Shown here one piece after another: positions 20,152 to 28,518 of a DNA stretch of 64,000 bases. The stretch is from NCBI RefSeq assembly GCF_020329435.1, contig NZ_JAGKJK010000004.1, positions 310,001 to 374,000 of the forward strand, written 5' to 3'. The notes under the pieces are model-generated. The model had not been told where the DNA came from. It saw only the letters and a program-made list of their open reading frames with translations, and did no database searches. The position numbers were made by a program, and so were the translations under genes. Numbering within the stretch: position 1 is the first letter of the stretch; each line of letters opens with the position of its first letter. Origin of the DNA: Bradyrhizobium hereditatis. GTDB lineage: Bacteria > Pseudomonadota > Alphaproteobacteria > Rhizobiales > Xanthobacteraceae.

Positions 20152-20970
20152 ATGCTGACAAAATCCCCGCACCTCTTCGACGACGCTACGCGGGTCACCG
20201 CAGGTGACAGCCGCTGGCAGGGCAAGACCAGTCCCGATTACTGGGCCTTTGTCGGCCCGTTCGGCGGCTGCACCGCCGCGACCATCCTGCGCGCGTTGAT
20301 CGACCACCCGCAGCGGGCGGGCGATCCACTGTCGATGACGGTGAATTTCTGCGCGCCGGTCGCGGAAGGCGCGTTCGATCTCGACGTGCGCCTGGTCAAG
20401 GCCAACCGCTCGAGCCAGCACTGGTGCGTGGAGATGACGCAGGGCGGCGGCGAGGTCGCGACGCTGGCGACGGCCGTGTTCGCCGAGCGCCGTCCGTCCT
20501 GGTCGCACCAGCAGCTGACCTTTCCAGAGGCAGCACCGTTCGAACAGGCGCGTTCGTTCCCGAACACGCCGATGACCTGGACGCACCAGTACGATTTCCG
20601 CTTCGTCGAGGGCGAGCCGAGCTTCTACGGCTCGCCTGCCGTGCCGCCGGTCGCCGCGTACTCCAAGCAGTGGATCGGTGATCGCGTGCCGCGAAAGATC
20701 GACATGCTGTCACTGATGTCGATGTCGGATGCCTTTTTCGGTCGGGTGTTCCTCGCACGGCGGGAACTCGTGCCGTTCGGGACCGTATCGATTACGACGT
20801 ATTTTCACACGGCGTCGGAGGAACTCGCGGCGGAGGACATCACCCATGTGCTGGCGGCCGCGGATGCGCGAATTTTCCACAGAAGTTACGGCGATCAGCA
20901 CGGTGAATTGTGGTCGCCCTCGGGACGCCTGCTCGCAACCACGACGCAAATCGCCTATTTCAAGGCGTAA
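20152..20970 (+). CDS. acyl-CoA thioesterase (double hotdog, TesB-like)
   Basis: 272 residues with the layout of a tandem hotdog thioesterase. The first domain has SPDYWAFVGPFGGCTAATILRA, and the second has PRKIDMLSLMSMSDAFFGR and an ending GELWSPSGRLLATTTQIAYFK. Such proteins hydrolyse acyl-CoA thioesters; the acyl chain is unknown. Start ATG 20152 lies directly after the repeat. It is single, followed by a family D repeat and the arginase gene on the same strand. Confidence 0.85.
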   Translation: MLTKSPHLFDDATRVTAGDSRWQGKTSPDYWAFVGPFGGCTAATILRALIDHPQRAGDPLSMTVNFCAPVAEGAFDLDVRLVKANRSSQHWCVEMTQGGGEVATLATAVFAERRPSWSHQQLTFPEAAPFEQARSFPNTPMTWTHQYDFRFVEGEPSFYGSPAVPPVAAYSKQWIGDRVPRKIDMLSLMSMSDAFFGRVFLARRELVPFGTVSITTYFHTASEELAAEDITHVLAAADARIFHRSYGDQHGELWSPSGRLLATTTQIAYFKA

Positions 20971-21000
20971 GCAGCGGGTCTGCCGTTGCGGCCATTGGAC

Positions 21001-21099
21001 CCTCATGGCGAGGAGGCGCGGAGCGCCGTCTCGAACCATGTGGCCCCGCTGGTGCCATTCATCCTTCCGGACGCCGCTGCGCGGCTCCTCAGGATGAGG
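21001..21099. repeat. intergenic inverted repeat, family D copy 1
   Basis: Opens CCTCATGGCGAGGAGGCGCG and closes CTCCTCAGGATGAGG, with internal GTCTCGAACCA and ATCCTTC words. A close relative lies at 31751-31851. Its end lies 19 bases before the arginase start, so it borders that gene's ribosome site. Confidence 0.75.
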
Positions 21100-21118
21100 T
21101 CTGACAAAAGGTGGGCTC

Positions 21119-22090
21119 ATGTCCGACGCCAACGCTCCCCGCATCGCCCTGCTCGGCGTCCCCATCGAAATCGGCGCCTCGCAACTCGGCACCTTGATGG
21201 GACCGGATGCGCTTCGCACCGCCGGCATCGGCCGCATCCTCAATCAGCTCGGCTTTTCCGTGGAGGACCATGGCAACATGGCAAAGCCCGGCGTAGCCGC
21301 CGATGAAGGTCCGCCGCCGGCCAACGCCAAATACTACGACACGATCAAGGGCTGGATCCGGGCGCTCAGCGAGCGATCCTATGCGTTGGCGCGCTCCGGC
21401 GCGGTGCCGATTTTCATGGGCGGCGATCATTCGCTCTCGATGGGATCGGTGAACGGCGTCGCGCGCTACTGGCAGGAGCAGGGCCGGCCGCTGTTCGTGC
21501 TCTGGGTCGACGCCCATGCCGACTACAACACGCCACAGACCACGGAGACCGGCAACATGCACGGCATGTCGGCCGCTTTCCTCTGCGGTGAGCCCGGCCT
21601 CGACAACCTGCTCGGCGGCGCGCCCCGCGCCTCGATCGGACCTGACCAGCTCGATCTGTTCGGCATCCGCTCCATCGATCCGCTGGAAAGGAAACTGGTG
21701 TTCGAACGCCGCGTCGCGATCGCCGACATGCGCGCCATCGACGAGTTCGGCGTCGGCGTGCTGATCCGAAAGGTCATCGAGCGCGTTCGGGCGCGGGGCG
21801 GCGTGCTGCACGTCTCCTTTGATGTCGACTTTCTCGATCCCACGGTCGCGCCCGGCGTCGGCACGACGGTGCCGGGCGGCGCAACCTACCGCGAAGCGCA
21901 TCTGATCATGGAGCTCTTGCACGATTCGGGGCTGGTGCGCTCGGTCGATATCGTCGAGCTCAACCCGTTCCTCGACGAGCGCGGCCGCACCGCGCGCGTT
22001 GCCGTCGAGTTGATCGGCAGCCTGTTCGGCCTGCAGATCACCGACCGGCGAACGCCGAGCAACGCGGTGTTGCCGGGCAACGGCAGCTAG
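21119..22090 (+). CDS. rocF: arginase
   Basis: 323 residues of the ureohydrolase family; hydrolyses L-arginine to ornithine and urea using two Mn ions. Metal ligands appear in GGDHSLSMG, DAHADYN and SFDVDFLDP, and the ELNPFLDERGRTARV segment carries the conserved Glu. The NMHGMSAAFLCGEPGL loop is typical of true arginases rather than agmatinases. ATG 21119 has an AAAGGTGGGCTC ribosome site. Convergent with pckA; a GC hairpin between them probably ends both transcripts. Confidence 0.94.
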   Translation: MSDANAPRIALLGVPIEIGASQLGTLMGPDALRTAGIGRILNQLGFSVEDHGNMAKPGVAADEGPPPANAKYYDTIKGWIRALSERSYALARSGAVPIFMGGDHSLSMGSVNGVARYWQEQGRPLFVLWVDAHADYNTPQTTETGNMHGMSAAFLCGEPGLDNLLGGAPRASIGPDQLDLFGIRSIDPLERKLVFERRVAIADMRAIDEFGVGVLIRKVIERVRARGGVLHVSFDVDFLDPTVAPGVGTTVPGGATYREAHLIMELLHDSGLVRSVDIVELNPFLDERGRTARVAVELIGSLFGLQITDRRTPSNAVLPGNGS

Positions 22091-22110
22091 TGCTGGTCGA
22101 GGAAACGAAA

Positions 22111-22130
22111 GGGCGGCCCTGCGGCCGCCC
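22111..22130. terminator. bidirectional GC hairpin between rocF and pckA
   Basis: GGGCGGCC and GGCCGCCC form a perfect eight-base stem with a CTGC loop, flanked by A-rich (GAAACGAAA) and T-rich (TCGTCGTTCT) sequence. Its position between convergent genes fits a bidirectional factor-independent terminator with a weak T tract. Confidence 0.7.
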
Positions 22131-22167
22131 TCGTCGTTCTCGAATGGTCCCTCGTTCGACCGCGCGG

Positions 22168-23784
22168 TCACTCCGCCGCAAGCTTGGTGTCGGGCGCAGC
22201 GGCGCGAACTTCGGCGTCGACCTGGGCTTCGAACTTGGCGAAGTTCTTTTGGAACATCCCGACCAGGCTACGCGCGGTCTTGTCGAACTCGGCCTTGTCT
22301 TTCCAGGTGTTGACCGGATTGAGGATCTCGCTCGGCACGCCCGGCAGCGCGGTCGGCACGGCGAAGCCGAAATACTTGTCGGTGCGGAATTCGACATTGC
22401 GCAGTGAGCCGTCGAGCGCAGCAGTGAGCAGCGCGCGCGTCACCTTGATCGGCATACGGCTGCCGACGCCGTATTTGCCACCGGTCCAGCCGGTGTTGAC
22501 CAGCCAGCAGTCGACATTGTGCTTGGCGATCAGCTCACGCAGCATGTTGCCGTAGACGGAAGGATCGAGCGGCAGAAACGGCGAGCCGAAGCAGGTGGAG
22601 AATTCCGGTTGCGGCTCGTTGCCGAGACCGCGCTCGGTGCCGGCGACCTTGGCGGTGTAACCGGACAGGAAGTGATACATCGCCTGGGCCGGCGAGAGCT
22701 TGGCAATCGGCGGCAATACGCCGAAGGCATCGGCCGCGAGCATCACGACGTTCTTCGGCTGGCCGGCGCGGCCGGTGCGCGAAGCATTCGGAATGAAGTC
22801 GAGCGGATAGGCCGAACGGGTGTTTTCGGTCTTCGAACCGTCGTCGAAGTCAGGCACGCGGGTGTCTTCGTCGAGCACGACGTTCTCGAGCACGGCCCCG
22901 AAGCGGTTGCTGGCATCGAAGATCTGCGGCTCAGCTTCCTTCGACAGTTTGATGCACTTGGCATAGCAGCCGCCTTCGAAATTGAAGACGCCGTCATTGC
23001 CCCAGCCATGCTCGTCGTCGCCGATCAGCGTGCGGTTCGGATCGGCCGACAGCGTGGTCTTGCCGGTGCCGGACAGGCCGAAGAAGATCGCGGTATCGCC
23101 CTTCGGCCCGACATTGGCCGAGCAGTGCATCGGCAGCACGCCCTTGGCGGGCAGGTAGTAGTTCAGCGTGGTGAAGACCGACTTCTTCATCTCGCCGGCA
23201 TAATAAGACCCGCCGATCAGGACGATCTTGCGGGCGAAATCGATCGCGACGACGTTCTCCGAGCGCACGCCGTGACGTTTCGGATCGGCGCGGAAACTCG
23301 GCAGGTCGATGATGGTGAGCTCGGGCACAAAGTCGCGCAGCGCCGAAGCCTCGGGACGGATCAAGAGCGTGCGGATGAACAGCGAGTGCCAGGCGAGCTC
23401 GGTGAAGACTCGGGTCTTGATCTGGAAATTCGGATCGGCGCCGCCATAGAGGTCCTGCGCATACAGCGTCATGCCTTCGGCATGCTTGAGGAAGTCGGCG
23501 TAGAGCGCCGAGAACTGATCTGAGGTGATCGACTGATTACCGCCCCACCACATGTTCTTGTCGGTGGTCGCGTCGCGGACCGTGAACTTGTCCTTCGGGC
23601 TGCGGCCGGTGAACTCACCGGTATCCGCACACAATGCGCCGTCTGCTGATAGGACGGCTTCGCCCGCCGCGAGTGAATATTGATAGAGCTGGGGTGCGCC
23701 GAGATTCCAGTGCACCGTCTTGAGATTCTTTAAGCCGAATTTGTCGGCGCCGAAGGCGCCGTTGCGTATACCCGTCTCTTGCAC
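22168..23784 (-). CDS. pckA: phosphoenolpyruvate carboxykinase (ATP)
   Basis: 538 residues; converts oxaloacetate and ATP to PEP and CO2, the first step of gluconeogenesis from C4-dicarboxylates. The kinase P-loop is [16 protein letters not shown], the metal segment is [13 protein letters not shown], and the oxaloacetate-side residues are in TGRSPKDKF and [11 protein letters not shown]. The length is standard for the ATP-dependent type. The start is GTG 23784 with a GGAGGAGTCTTC ribosome site. Upstream, at 23957-23970, is a perfect FNR/FixK-type box. In rhizobia pckA typically neighbours chvI-chvG and the regulatory PTS genes; here the same neighbourhood is kept but with two extra genes between. 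Confidence 0.97.
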   Translation of the reverse strand: MQETGIRNGAFGADKFGLKNLKTVHWNLGAPQLYQYSLAAGEAVLSADGALCADTGEFTGRSPKDKFTVRDATTDKNMWWGGNQSITSDQFSALYADFLKHAEGMTLYAQDLYGGADPNFQIKTRVFTELAWHSLFIRTLLIRPEASALRDFVPELTIIDLPSFRADPKRHGVRSENVVAIDFARKIVLIGGSYYAGEMKKSVFTTLNYYLPAKGVLPMHCSANVGPKGDTAIFFGLSGTGKTTLSADPNRTLIGDDEHGWGNDGVFNFEGGCYAKCIKLSKEAEPQIFDASNRFGAVLENVVLDEDTRVPDFDDGSKTENTRSAYPLDFIPNASRTGRAGQPKNVVMLAADAFGVLPPIAKLSPAQAMYHFLSGYTAKVAGTERGLGNEPQPEFSTCFGSPFLPLDPSVYGNMLRELIAKHNVDCWLVNTGWTGGKYGVGSRMPIKVTRALLTAALDGSLRNVEFRTDKYFGFAVPTALPGVPSEILNPVNTWKDKAEFDKTARSLVGMFQKNFAKFEAQVDAEVRAAAPDTKLAAE

Positions 23785-23956
23785 GAAGACTCCTCCTCGA
23801 ACCCGCGTTACTCGAATCGCGCGTACATCGCTTGACGCGCTCTGTCGCGGTGACCCCTGAATATAGCCTTCCGGCTTCGGTCCGGCGACCTAATACTGAT
23901 GAACGCCCGGCTTGCCAAGCCGATCCCGGCGATTTGGCTTATTCAAGCGCGTGTGG

Positions 23957-23970
23957 TTGATCTGCATCAA
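23957..23970. promoter_or_regulatory. perfect FNR/FixK-type box upstream of pckA
   Basis: TTGATCTGCATCAA is an exact match to the TTGAT-N4-ATCAA consensus of FNR/FixK-family regulators. It lies 173 bases upstream of the pckA GTG and about 100 bases past the stop of the CHAT gene, so pckA is the only gene it could serve in the usual geometry. The match is seen directly; function is inferred. The rest of the 287-base gap shows no other signal that I can name. Confidence 0.5.
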
Positions 23971-24071
23971 TCGCTTGCTGCGCCGCTTTGCCTCGATTTG
24001 GCGCTTTGGTTGCGCGACCATTTGCATTGCATACAATGGCTGACCGAATGTTGCGCCGCACAACCAAAAAT

Positions 24072-26672
24072 TCAGCGCGCGGCGCCCTCGCCGATCAGTG
24101 CAAACGGCCCCCAGAATGCCGGATAGGCATTGCGCGGCGAGGACGTGTCGTTGAGGTAAGCCAGCATGGCCTGACGCAGCGCCTCGGCGCGGCCGAGCCT
24201 GGGATTGGCGTTCAACCGGTCGAAAGTCGAGATCGCAAGCCGTGTGGCCGCCTCCGAGCTAACCGCCCAATGCGACACCAGAAGCGCCCGCGCTCCGGCA
24301 TAGAAGAATGAGCGCGCCAAGCCGGACAGCGCTTCGGCGCCGGGCTTATCGCCGGCAATCGTGTTGCAGGCTGACAGCACCACCCAGTCAGCATTGAGCT
24401 TCAACTGCGCGACTTCGCTTGCGGTAAGCAGGCCATCGTCGAATTCCGACGGCTGTTTCGGAATGCTGAGCGCCAGCGACGGTTCGGCGAGCCCCTTCAC
24501 GTCGCCGGCGACGAGACCGTGGGTGGCGAAATAGACGATGCCGTAATCGGCAAGTGGGATGCGCTTGAGGGTGGTTTCGCTGGCGTCCTCGCCGAGATGA
24601 ATATCGGAGGCCGCAACACCGAGGTTCTTGCCAATCGCGTTGAGTTCATCGGCGGTATCAGGCAATTGCGGCAAGACATCCGAAAGCCGCGCGCGATCGA
24701 CCCCTGCGCCTTGCCAGAAATCGGTGTAGGCGCCGGTCGCGAGGCTGCGTGCAGCCGTCCGCGTCGCACGATTGCCGTCACCCGGCTTCACCGCCGGATT
24801 GAAAAGAGGATCGCCAAAACCGGTCATCGGTTTTGTGCTTTGCTCCCTTCGCGCGGCCAATGCCCGCAGCGCTTTCAGGCTCGCGGCCGACGGTAGGATC
24901 GAGACTGCCTGACGTTTCAACAGCCAGGCCGCATCGCGATAACCTTCGAAGGTTTCCGGAATCGCCGCCGCCGGTTTTTCGGTCACCAGCAGATGGAACG
25001 GCAGCGCCGTCAGCGCGCCTGAGCTGGCTACCAGAAGCGACGGCTTGTCCTTGATCAGCGCTTCGACCGGCGCAAGCAGCATTCCGTACATTTCATGCGC
25101 AAGCGCCAGATCGAACAGCCCGGATTTTCCGGAGGCATCGCTCGCCTTGCCGAGGTCGAGCCCACGACGGAAGGTGGCGATCTTCTGCGACAATGTTTCC
25201 GCGCCGCGGGGAATCGGCTTCCAGTCAAAGCTGTCGCGGGTGATCGCAATGACGTAGCTTTCCACCTCGGTCACCGCGAACTGCACCATCGCCTCGTTTT
25301 CCGACAGCAGCGACTGAATTTCCTTCACCGTCATCGGCGAGGGGTTGGACAGCGCAGCGTAGCCGGGAAATTCCGCCGACAAGGTCTTTTGCAGCGATGC
25401 CCGCTCGGTCGAAATCGCGGCGAGGCGCGTACGGGCGCGCTGCTCGGAAGCGGCATCGCGCTTCGAGCGCTCCTTCGAGACCGCTGATACGATCGACTTG
25501 TCCAGCGCTTCCGCCTCGCTGGCGAGATCCTGATCCCGGCGCACCAGTTCGGCCAGGCGATCGCTTCCCGCGGCGAGCCGCACCGCCAGCTTGTTGACGG
25601 CTGAAGCCGCCGCGGACTGCGTGCCGCGCTGGATCACGTTGAGCATGTCGTTCACGGCCTCTTCGCGCGGCATCAATTGCTGGCGCTCGGCGTCCGCGAG
25701 TACCGGCAGGGCAGCGCGGGGTTGTGCGCGTCCGTTTCCGATCAGCCGCTCTACCAGCGGCAGCGCATCGCCGGGACGGCCGGAGGCTTGATAAAATGCT
25801 GCGAGATTGTTGGTCGAATTCGCGGTGTCCGGATGATCGGCGCCAACGGCGTGTTGACGGATCGCCAGCGCTCGCTCGAACAGCGGCTGCGCTTCGGCAT
25901 AACGGCCCTGCCGCTCATAGAGATCGGCGAGATTGTTCAACGAGCGCGCCACATCGGGATGCTCGCGCCCCAAGACTTTTTCGCGGATTGCCAGCGACCG
26001 CTTGATCAGCGGCTCGGCTTCACCATAGCGGCGTTGGACCTTTCCGACCTGGCCGAGATTGTTCAGAAGCGTGGCGACCGCCGGATGCTCCGGGCCTGCC
26101 GCCTTCTCGTAGATCGCCAGCGCGCGTTTGAACAATGGCTCGGAATCGCCATGGCGGCCGAGCTTCTCGTAGTGCGTCGCCAAATTGTTGAGGGATTGCC
26201 CGAGATCAGGATGGCCTGACGGCAGGGATCTTTCGCGGACGACCAGCGCGCGCTTGAACAATGGTTCTGCGTCGGCATGTCGCTGCTGCCGTTGATACAG
26301 CGATGCGAGATTGGTCAACGTAGCCGCGACTTCGGGCGAGTCGGCTCCAACCGTTCTCTCCAGGATCACGATCGCGCGCTTGTACAGCGGCTCGGCTTCA
26401 CTATCCCTGCCGTGATTGGCGTAGGCATAGCCCAGATTGCTCAGCGCTGAGCCGACATCGCGATGCGCCGGACCATGCTTTTTCTCGAGGCTTTCGACCT
26501 GCCGCTCCGCGAGCGCGACGGCTTCGGCATATTTTCCGGCGCGGCCAAGATCTCTGATTTTGACGCTGAGCGCGGCGGCATCGCCTTTTTGCGCCAGTGA
26601 CGGCGCTGAGAAGCACGTGCCGGACAACAGCGCCAGGCACGCTGAAAAAATCAATCGGTTGTGGGATTTCAT
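24072..26672 (-). CDS. exported TPR-CHAT domain protein
   Basis: About 866 residues. A signal peptide (MKSHNRLIFSACLALLSG, cleavage near SLAQ) is followed by seven or so 42-residue kinesin-light-chain-like TPR repeats (~30-330: GRDSEAEPLYKRA, LTNLASLYQRQQRHADAEP, HPDVARSLNNLADLYE). A charged helical linker comes next (~370-450), then a C-terminal CHAT domain (~540-860). The caspase-like dyad is visible as His718 (YFATHGLV) and Cys769 (VLSACNTIAGD). CHAT proteins are cysteine peptidases related to caspases and separase. A secreted one would act in the periplasm or outside; substrate unknown. It lies upstream of pckA on the same strand and divergent from nothing. ATG 26672 is chosen for the signal peptide; a GTG at 26690 is the alternative. 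Confidence 0.88.
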   Translation of the reverse strand: MKSHNRLIFSACLALLSGTCFSAPSLAQKGDAAALSVKIRDLGRAGKYAEAVALAERQVESLEKKHGPAHRDVGSALSNLGYAYANHGRDSEAEPLYKRAIVILERTVGADSPEVAATLTNLASLYQRQQRHADAEPLFKRALVVRERSLPSGHPDLGQSLNNLATHYEKLGRHGDSEPLFKRALAIYEKAAGPEHPAVATLLNNLGQVGKVQRRYGEAEPLIKRSLAIREKVLGREHPDVARSLNNLADLYERQGRYAEAQPLFERALAIRQHAVGADHPDTANSTNNLAAFYQASGRPGDALPLVERLIGNGRAQPRAALPVLADAERQQLMPREEAVNDMLNVIQRGTQSAAASAVNKLAVRLAAGSDRLAELVRRDQDLASEAEALDKSIVSAVSKERSKRDAASEQRARTRLAAISTERASLQKTLSAEFPGYAALSNPSPMTVKEIQSLLSENEAMVQFAVTEVESYVIAITRDSFDWKPIPRGAETLSQKIATFRRGLDLGKASDASGKSGLFDLALAHEMYGMLLAPVEALIKDKPSLLVASSGALTALPFHLLVTEKPAAAIPETFEGYRDAAWLLKRQAVSILPSAASLKALRALAARREQSTKPMTGFGDPLFNPAVKPGDGNRATRTAARSLATGAYTDFWQGAGVDRARLSDVLPQLPDTADELNAIGKNLGVAASDIHLGEDASETTLKRIPLADYGIVYFATHGLVAGDVKGLAEPSLALSIPKQPSEFDDGLLTASEVAQLKLNADWVVLSACNTIAGDKPGAEALSGLARSFFYAGARALLVSHWAVSSEAATRLAISTFDRLNANPRLGRAEALRQAMLAYLNDTSSPRNAYPAFWGPFALIGEGAAR

Positions 26673-26767
26673 GCGGGCTTTCGCTGTCACCTTAGCGGGC
26701 TTTGATTAGGTCGCAGCAACTTCCGCGCCCGTTCAAAACCGCAATCGGCGACATGCGTTAATCCTCG

Positions 26768-27502
26768 TCAGCCCTTGGCCCGCGCCTCGCCCGCCAGCCG
26801 CACCAGCATCTTGCGCAAGCCCGAGGCGTCAGTGACGCGCTCCGGGAAATCCAGCCTCAACGTCGCGCTCCCGGCCTGCATGTCCATGCCGTCGGGGTCG
26901 CAGCCGGTACAGCGCCAATCGGCGGATTCTGCGCCCAGCAGCCTCGTCGCATAGAGGTTCATCGCCTCGCGATGATCCTCGTTCATATGCTCGATGGCGC
27001 CTTGCTCGGCTTCCAGCAGATCTGCAGCATCGCCGATCTCGGTCAGAAATTGCTCGGGCTTGAGGTCGATGATGCGGCCGAATCCTGCAACCAGATGCAA
27101 GCCGGAGGGCGCGATTCGAAAGAACGAGAAATCCTTGAAATCCACGAAGGCTTCCGCAGACGGATGAGCGTTGAGATAGCGCCGGCGCAGGATGTTTGCG
27201 CCCTCACCCGTTGCCTCTTCGGCTCGGCCCGCCAACATGATTCGCGCGCCCTCCAGGGGATCACCGGCGGCGCGCTCATCCAGCATCAGCGAAACCCTGC
27301 TGTCGGCGAGAATATTCTTTGTATGCAGCGCCAACCGCGAAAGCAGGAGAATTGGCGCGGCATCGGCATGGCTGGCGACGTTCACGAGCGAGCAGTAGGG
27401 GTCGCCACTTTCGGGCATAAGCGTGGCCAATGCGCCCTGGCGGCTACGCCTCAGGAGCGAGCGGGCAAGTTTGGAAGCATCAAAATCTGCGGTCGGCTGC
27501 AT
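26768..27502 (-). CDS. HugZ-like pyridoxamine 5'-phosphate oxidase-fold protein
   Basis: 244 residues. The N-terminal split-barrel FMN-binding-like domain ([23 protein letters not shown], then [17 protein letters not shown]) and the C-terminal DUF2470-like domain ([15 protein letters not shown]) together match the HugZ family. Characterised HugZ proteins degrade heme to release iron; many alphaproteobacterial members are uncharacterised, and heme oxygenase activity is only a family inference. Start ATG 27502. It is divergent from chvI across a 217-base gap that must hold both promoters. Confidence 0.85.
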   Translation of the reverse strand: MQPTADFDASKLARSLLRRSRQGALATLMPESGDPYCSLVNVASHADAAPILLLSRLALHTKNILADSRVSLMLDERAAGDPLEGARIMLAGRAEEATGEGANILRRRYLNAHPSAEAFVDFKDFSFFRIAPSGLHLVAGFGRIIDLKPEQFLTEIGDAADLLEAEQGAIEHMNEDHREAMNLYATRLLGAESADWRCTGCDPDGMDMQAGSATLRLDFPERVTDASGLRKMLVRLAGEARAKG

Positions 27503-27719
27503 GGTTCCTTCCGAGCCATCTTATTGCAAAAAAGGGGGTTTTCTCCGCCAGACAGGGTGCTATATGGGGACGGCGCCTTTCCTTGGGGGCGTTTTGCGGA
27601 ACTCGGTCACACTTCAGCCCAGCTTGCATTGCTCGTTGACCGTGTACGAAGCCCATTTATGCGGCGTCTGGCTGAAGTGCCCGCCGTTTAAGCCACTCTT
27701 AATTCGAAAGCAGAGGCTC

Positions 27720-28421
27720 ATGCCCACAATCGCCCTGGTCGATGATGACCGCAACATTCTCACTTCCGTGTCGATCGCGCTCGAAGCAGAAGGCTATCGC
27801 ATCATGACCTACACGGATGGTGCCTCGGCGCTGGACGGCTTCCGCACCTCGCCGCCGGATCTCGCGATCCTCGATATCAAGATGCCGCGCATGGACGGCA
27901 TGGAAACGCTACGCCGGCTGCGGCAGAAATCCGATCTGCCGGTGATCTTCCTGACTTCCAAGGATGAAGAGATCGACGAATTGTTCGGCCTCAAGATGGG
28001 CGCGGACGACTTCATCCGCAAGCCATTTTCGCAGCGCCTCTTGGTCGAGCGCGTCAAGGCCGTGCTCCGCCGCGGGCAGCCGAAGGATCCGACCGCTGTG
28101 CCGAAGGAGCCGGATGCACGTGCCCTCGACCGCGGCCTGTTGCGGATGGATCCCGAGCGTCACACCTGCACCTGGAAGAACGAGCCTGTGACGCTGACGG
28201 TAACGGAATTTCTGATCCTGCAGGCGCTGGCCACGCGGCCCGGTGTAGTGAAGAGCCGCAACGCGCTGATGGACGCGGCCTATGACGATCAGGTCTATGT
28301 CGACGACCGTACCATCGACAGCCACATCAAGCGGCTGCGCAAGAAGTTCAAGGTGGTCGACGACGATTTCGAGATGATCGAGACGCTGTACGGCGTCGGC
28401 TATCGTTTCAAGGAAGCCTGA
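27720..28421 (+). CDS. chvI: response regulator ChvI
   Basis: 233 residues, OmpR/PhoB type. Receiver domain 1-~120 with acidic pocket VDDD (7-10), phospho-acceptor Asp52 ([11 protein letters not shown]) and Lys in FIRKPF. The winged-helix domain ends [16 protein letters not shown] and GVGYRFKEA. The sequence, and its position ahead of a chvG-type kinase and hprK, identify ChvI. This regulator, with ChvG/ExoS and ExoR in rhizobia, controls exopolysaccharide, motility and envelope functions and is often essential for symbiosis or acid adaptation. The long upstream open frame to 27423 is not the start; ATG 27720 gives the canonical receiver. Confidence 0.95.
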   Translation: MPTIALVDDDRNILTSVSIALEAEGYRIMTYTDGASALDGFRTSPPDLAILDIKMPRMDGMETLRRLRQKSDLPVIFLTSKDEEIDELFGLKMGADDFIRKPFSQRLLVERVKAVLRRGQPKDPTAVPKEPDARALDRGLLRMDPERHTCTWKNEPVTLTVTEFLILQALATRPGVVKSRNALMDAAYDDQVYVDDRTIDSHIKRLRKKFKVVDDDFEMIETLYGVGYRFKEA

Positions 28422-28432
28422 TCTGCGTTTTT

Positions 28433-28464
28433 CGGGCGGACGTGCCGACTGACACATCCGCCCG
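28433..28464 (+). promoter_or_regulatory. stem-loop between chvI and chvG
   Basis: CGGGCGGA and TCCGCCCG form a perfect eight-base stem with a 16-base loop just after the chvI stop. No T tract follows on the plus strand. It could lower readthrough or protect the chvI message end, giving unequal regulator and kinase amounts. The role is inference only. Confidence 0.4.
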
Positions 28465-28518
28465 TTCGGCGTAGAAGCGTGGACTAGAAACGGCGCATCA
28501 CAACCGACGGCTCAGCCA

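Noticed and set aside
23899..24126. 75-codon frame in the pckA upstream region
   Set aside because: It covers the FNR-like box and the end of the CHAT gene on the other strand, and has no ribosome site or domain.
27423..27719. 99-residue upstream extension of ChvI
   Set aside because: It spans the divergent promoter region and overlaps the HugZ start on the other strand; canonical ChvI starts at ATG 27720.
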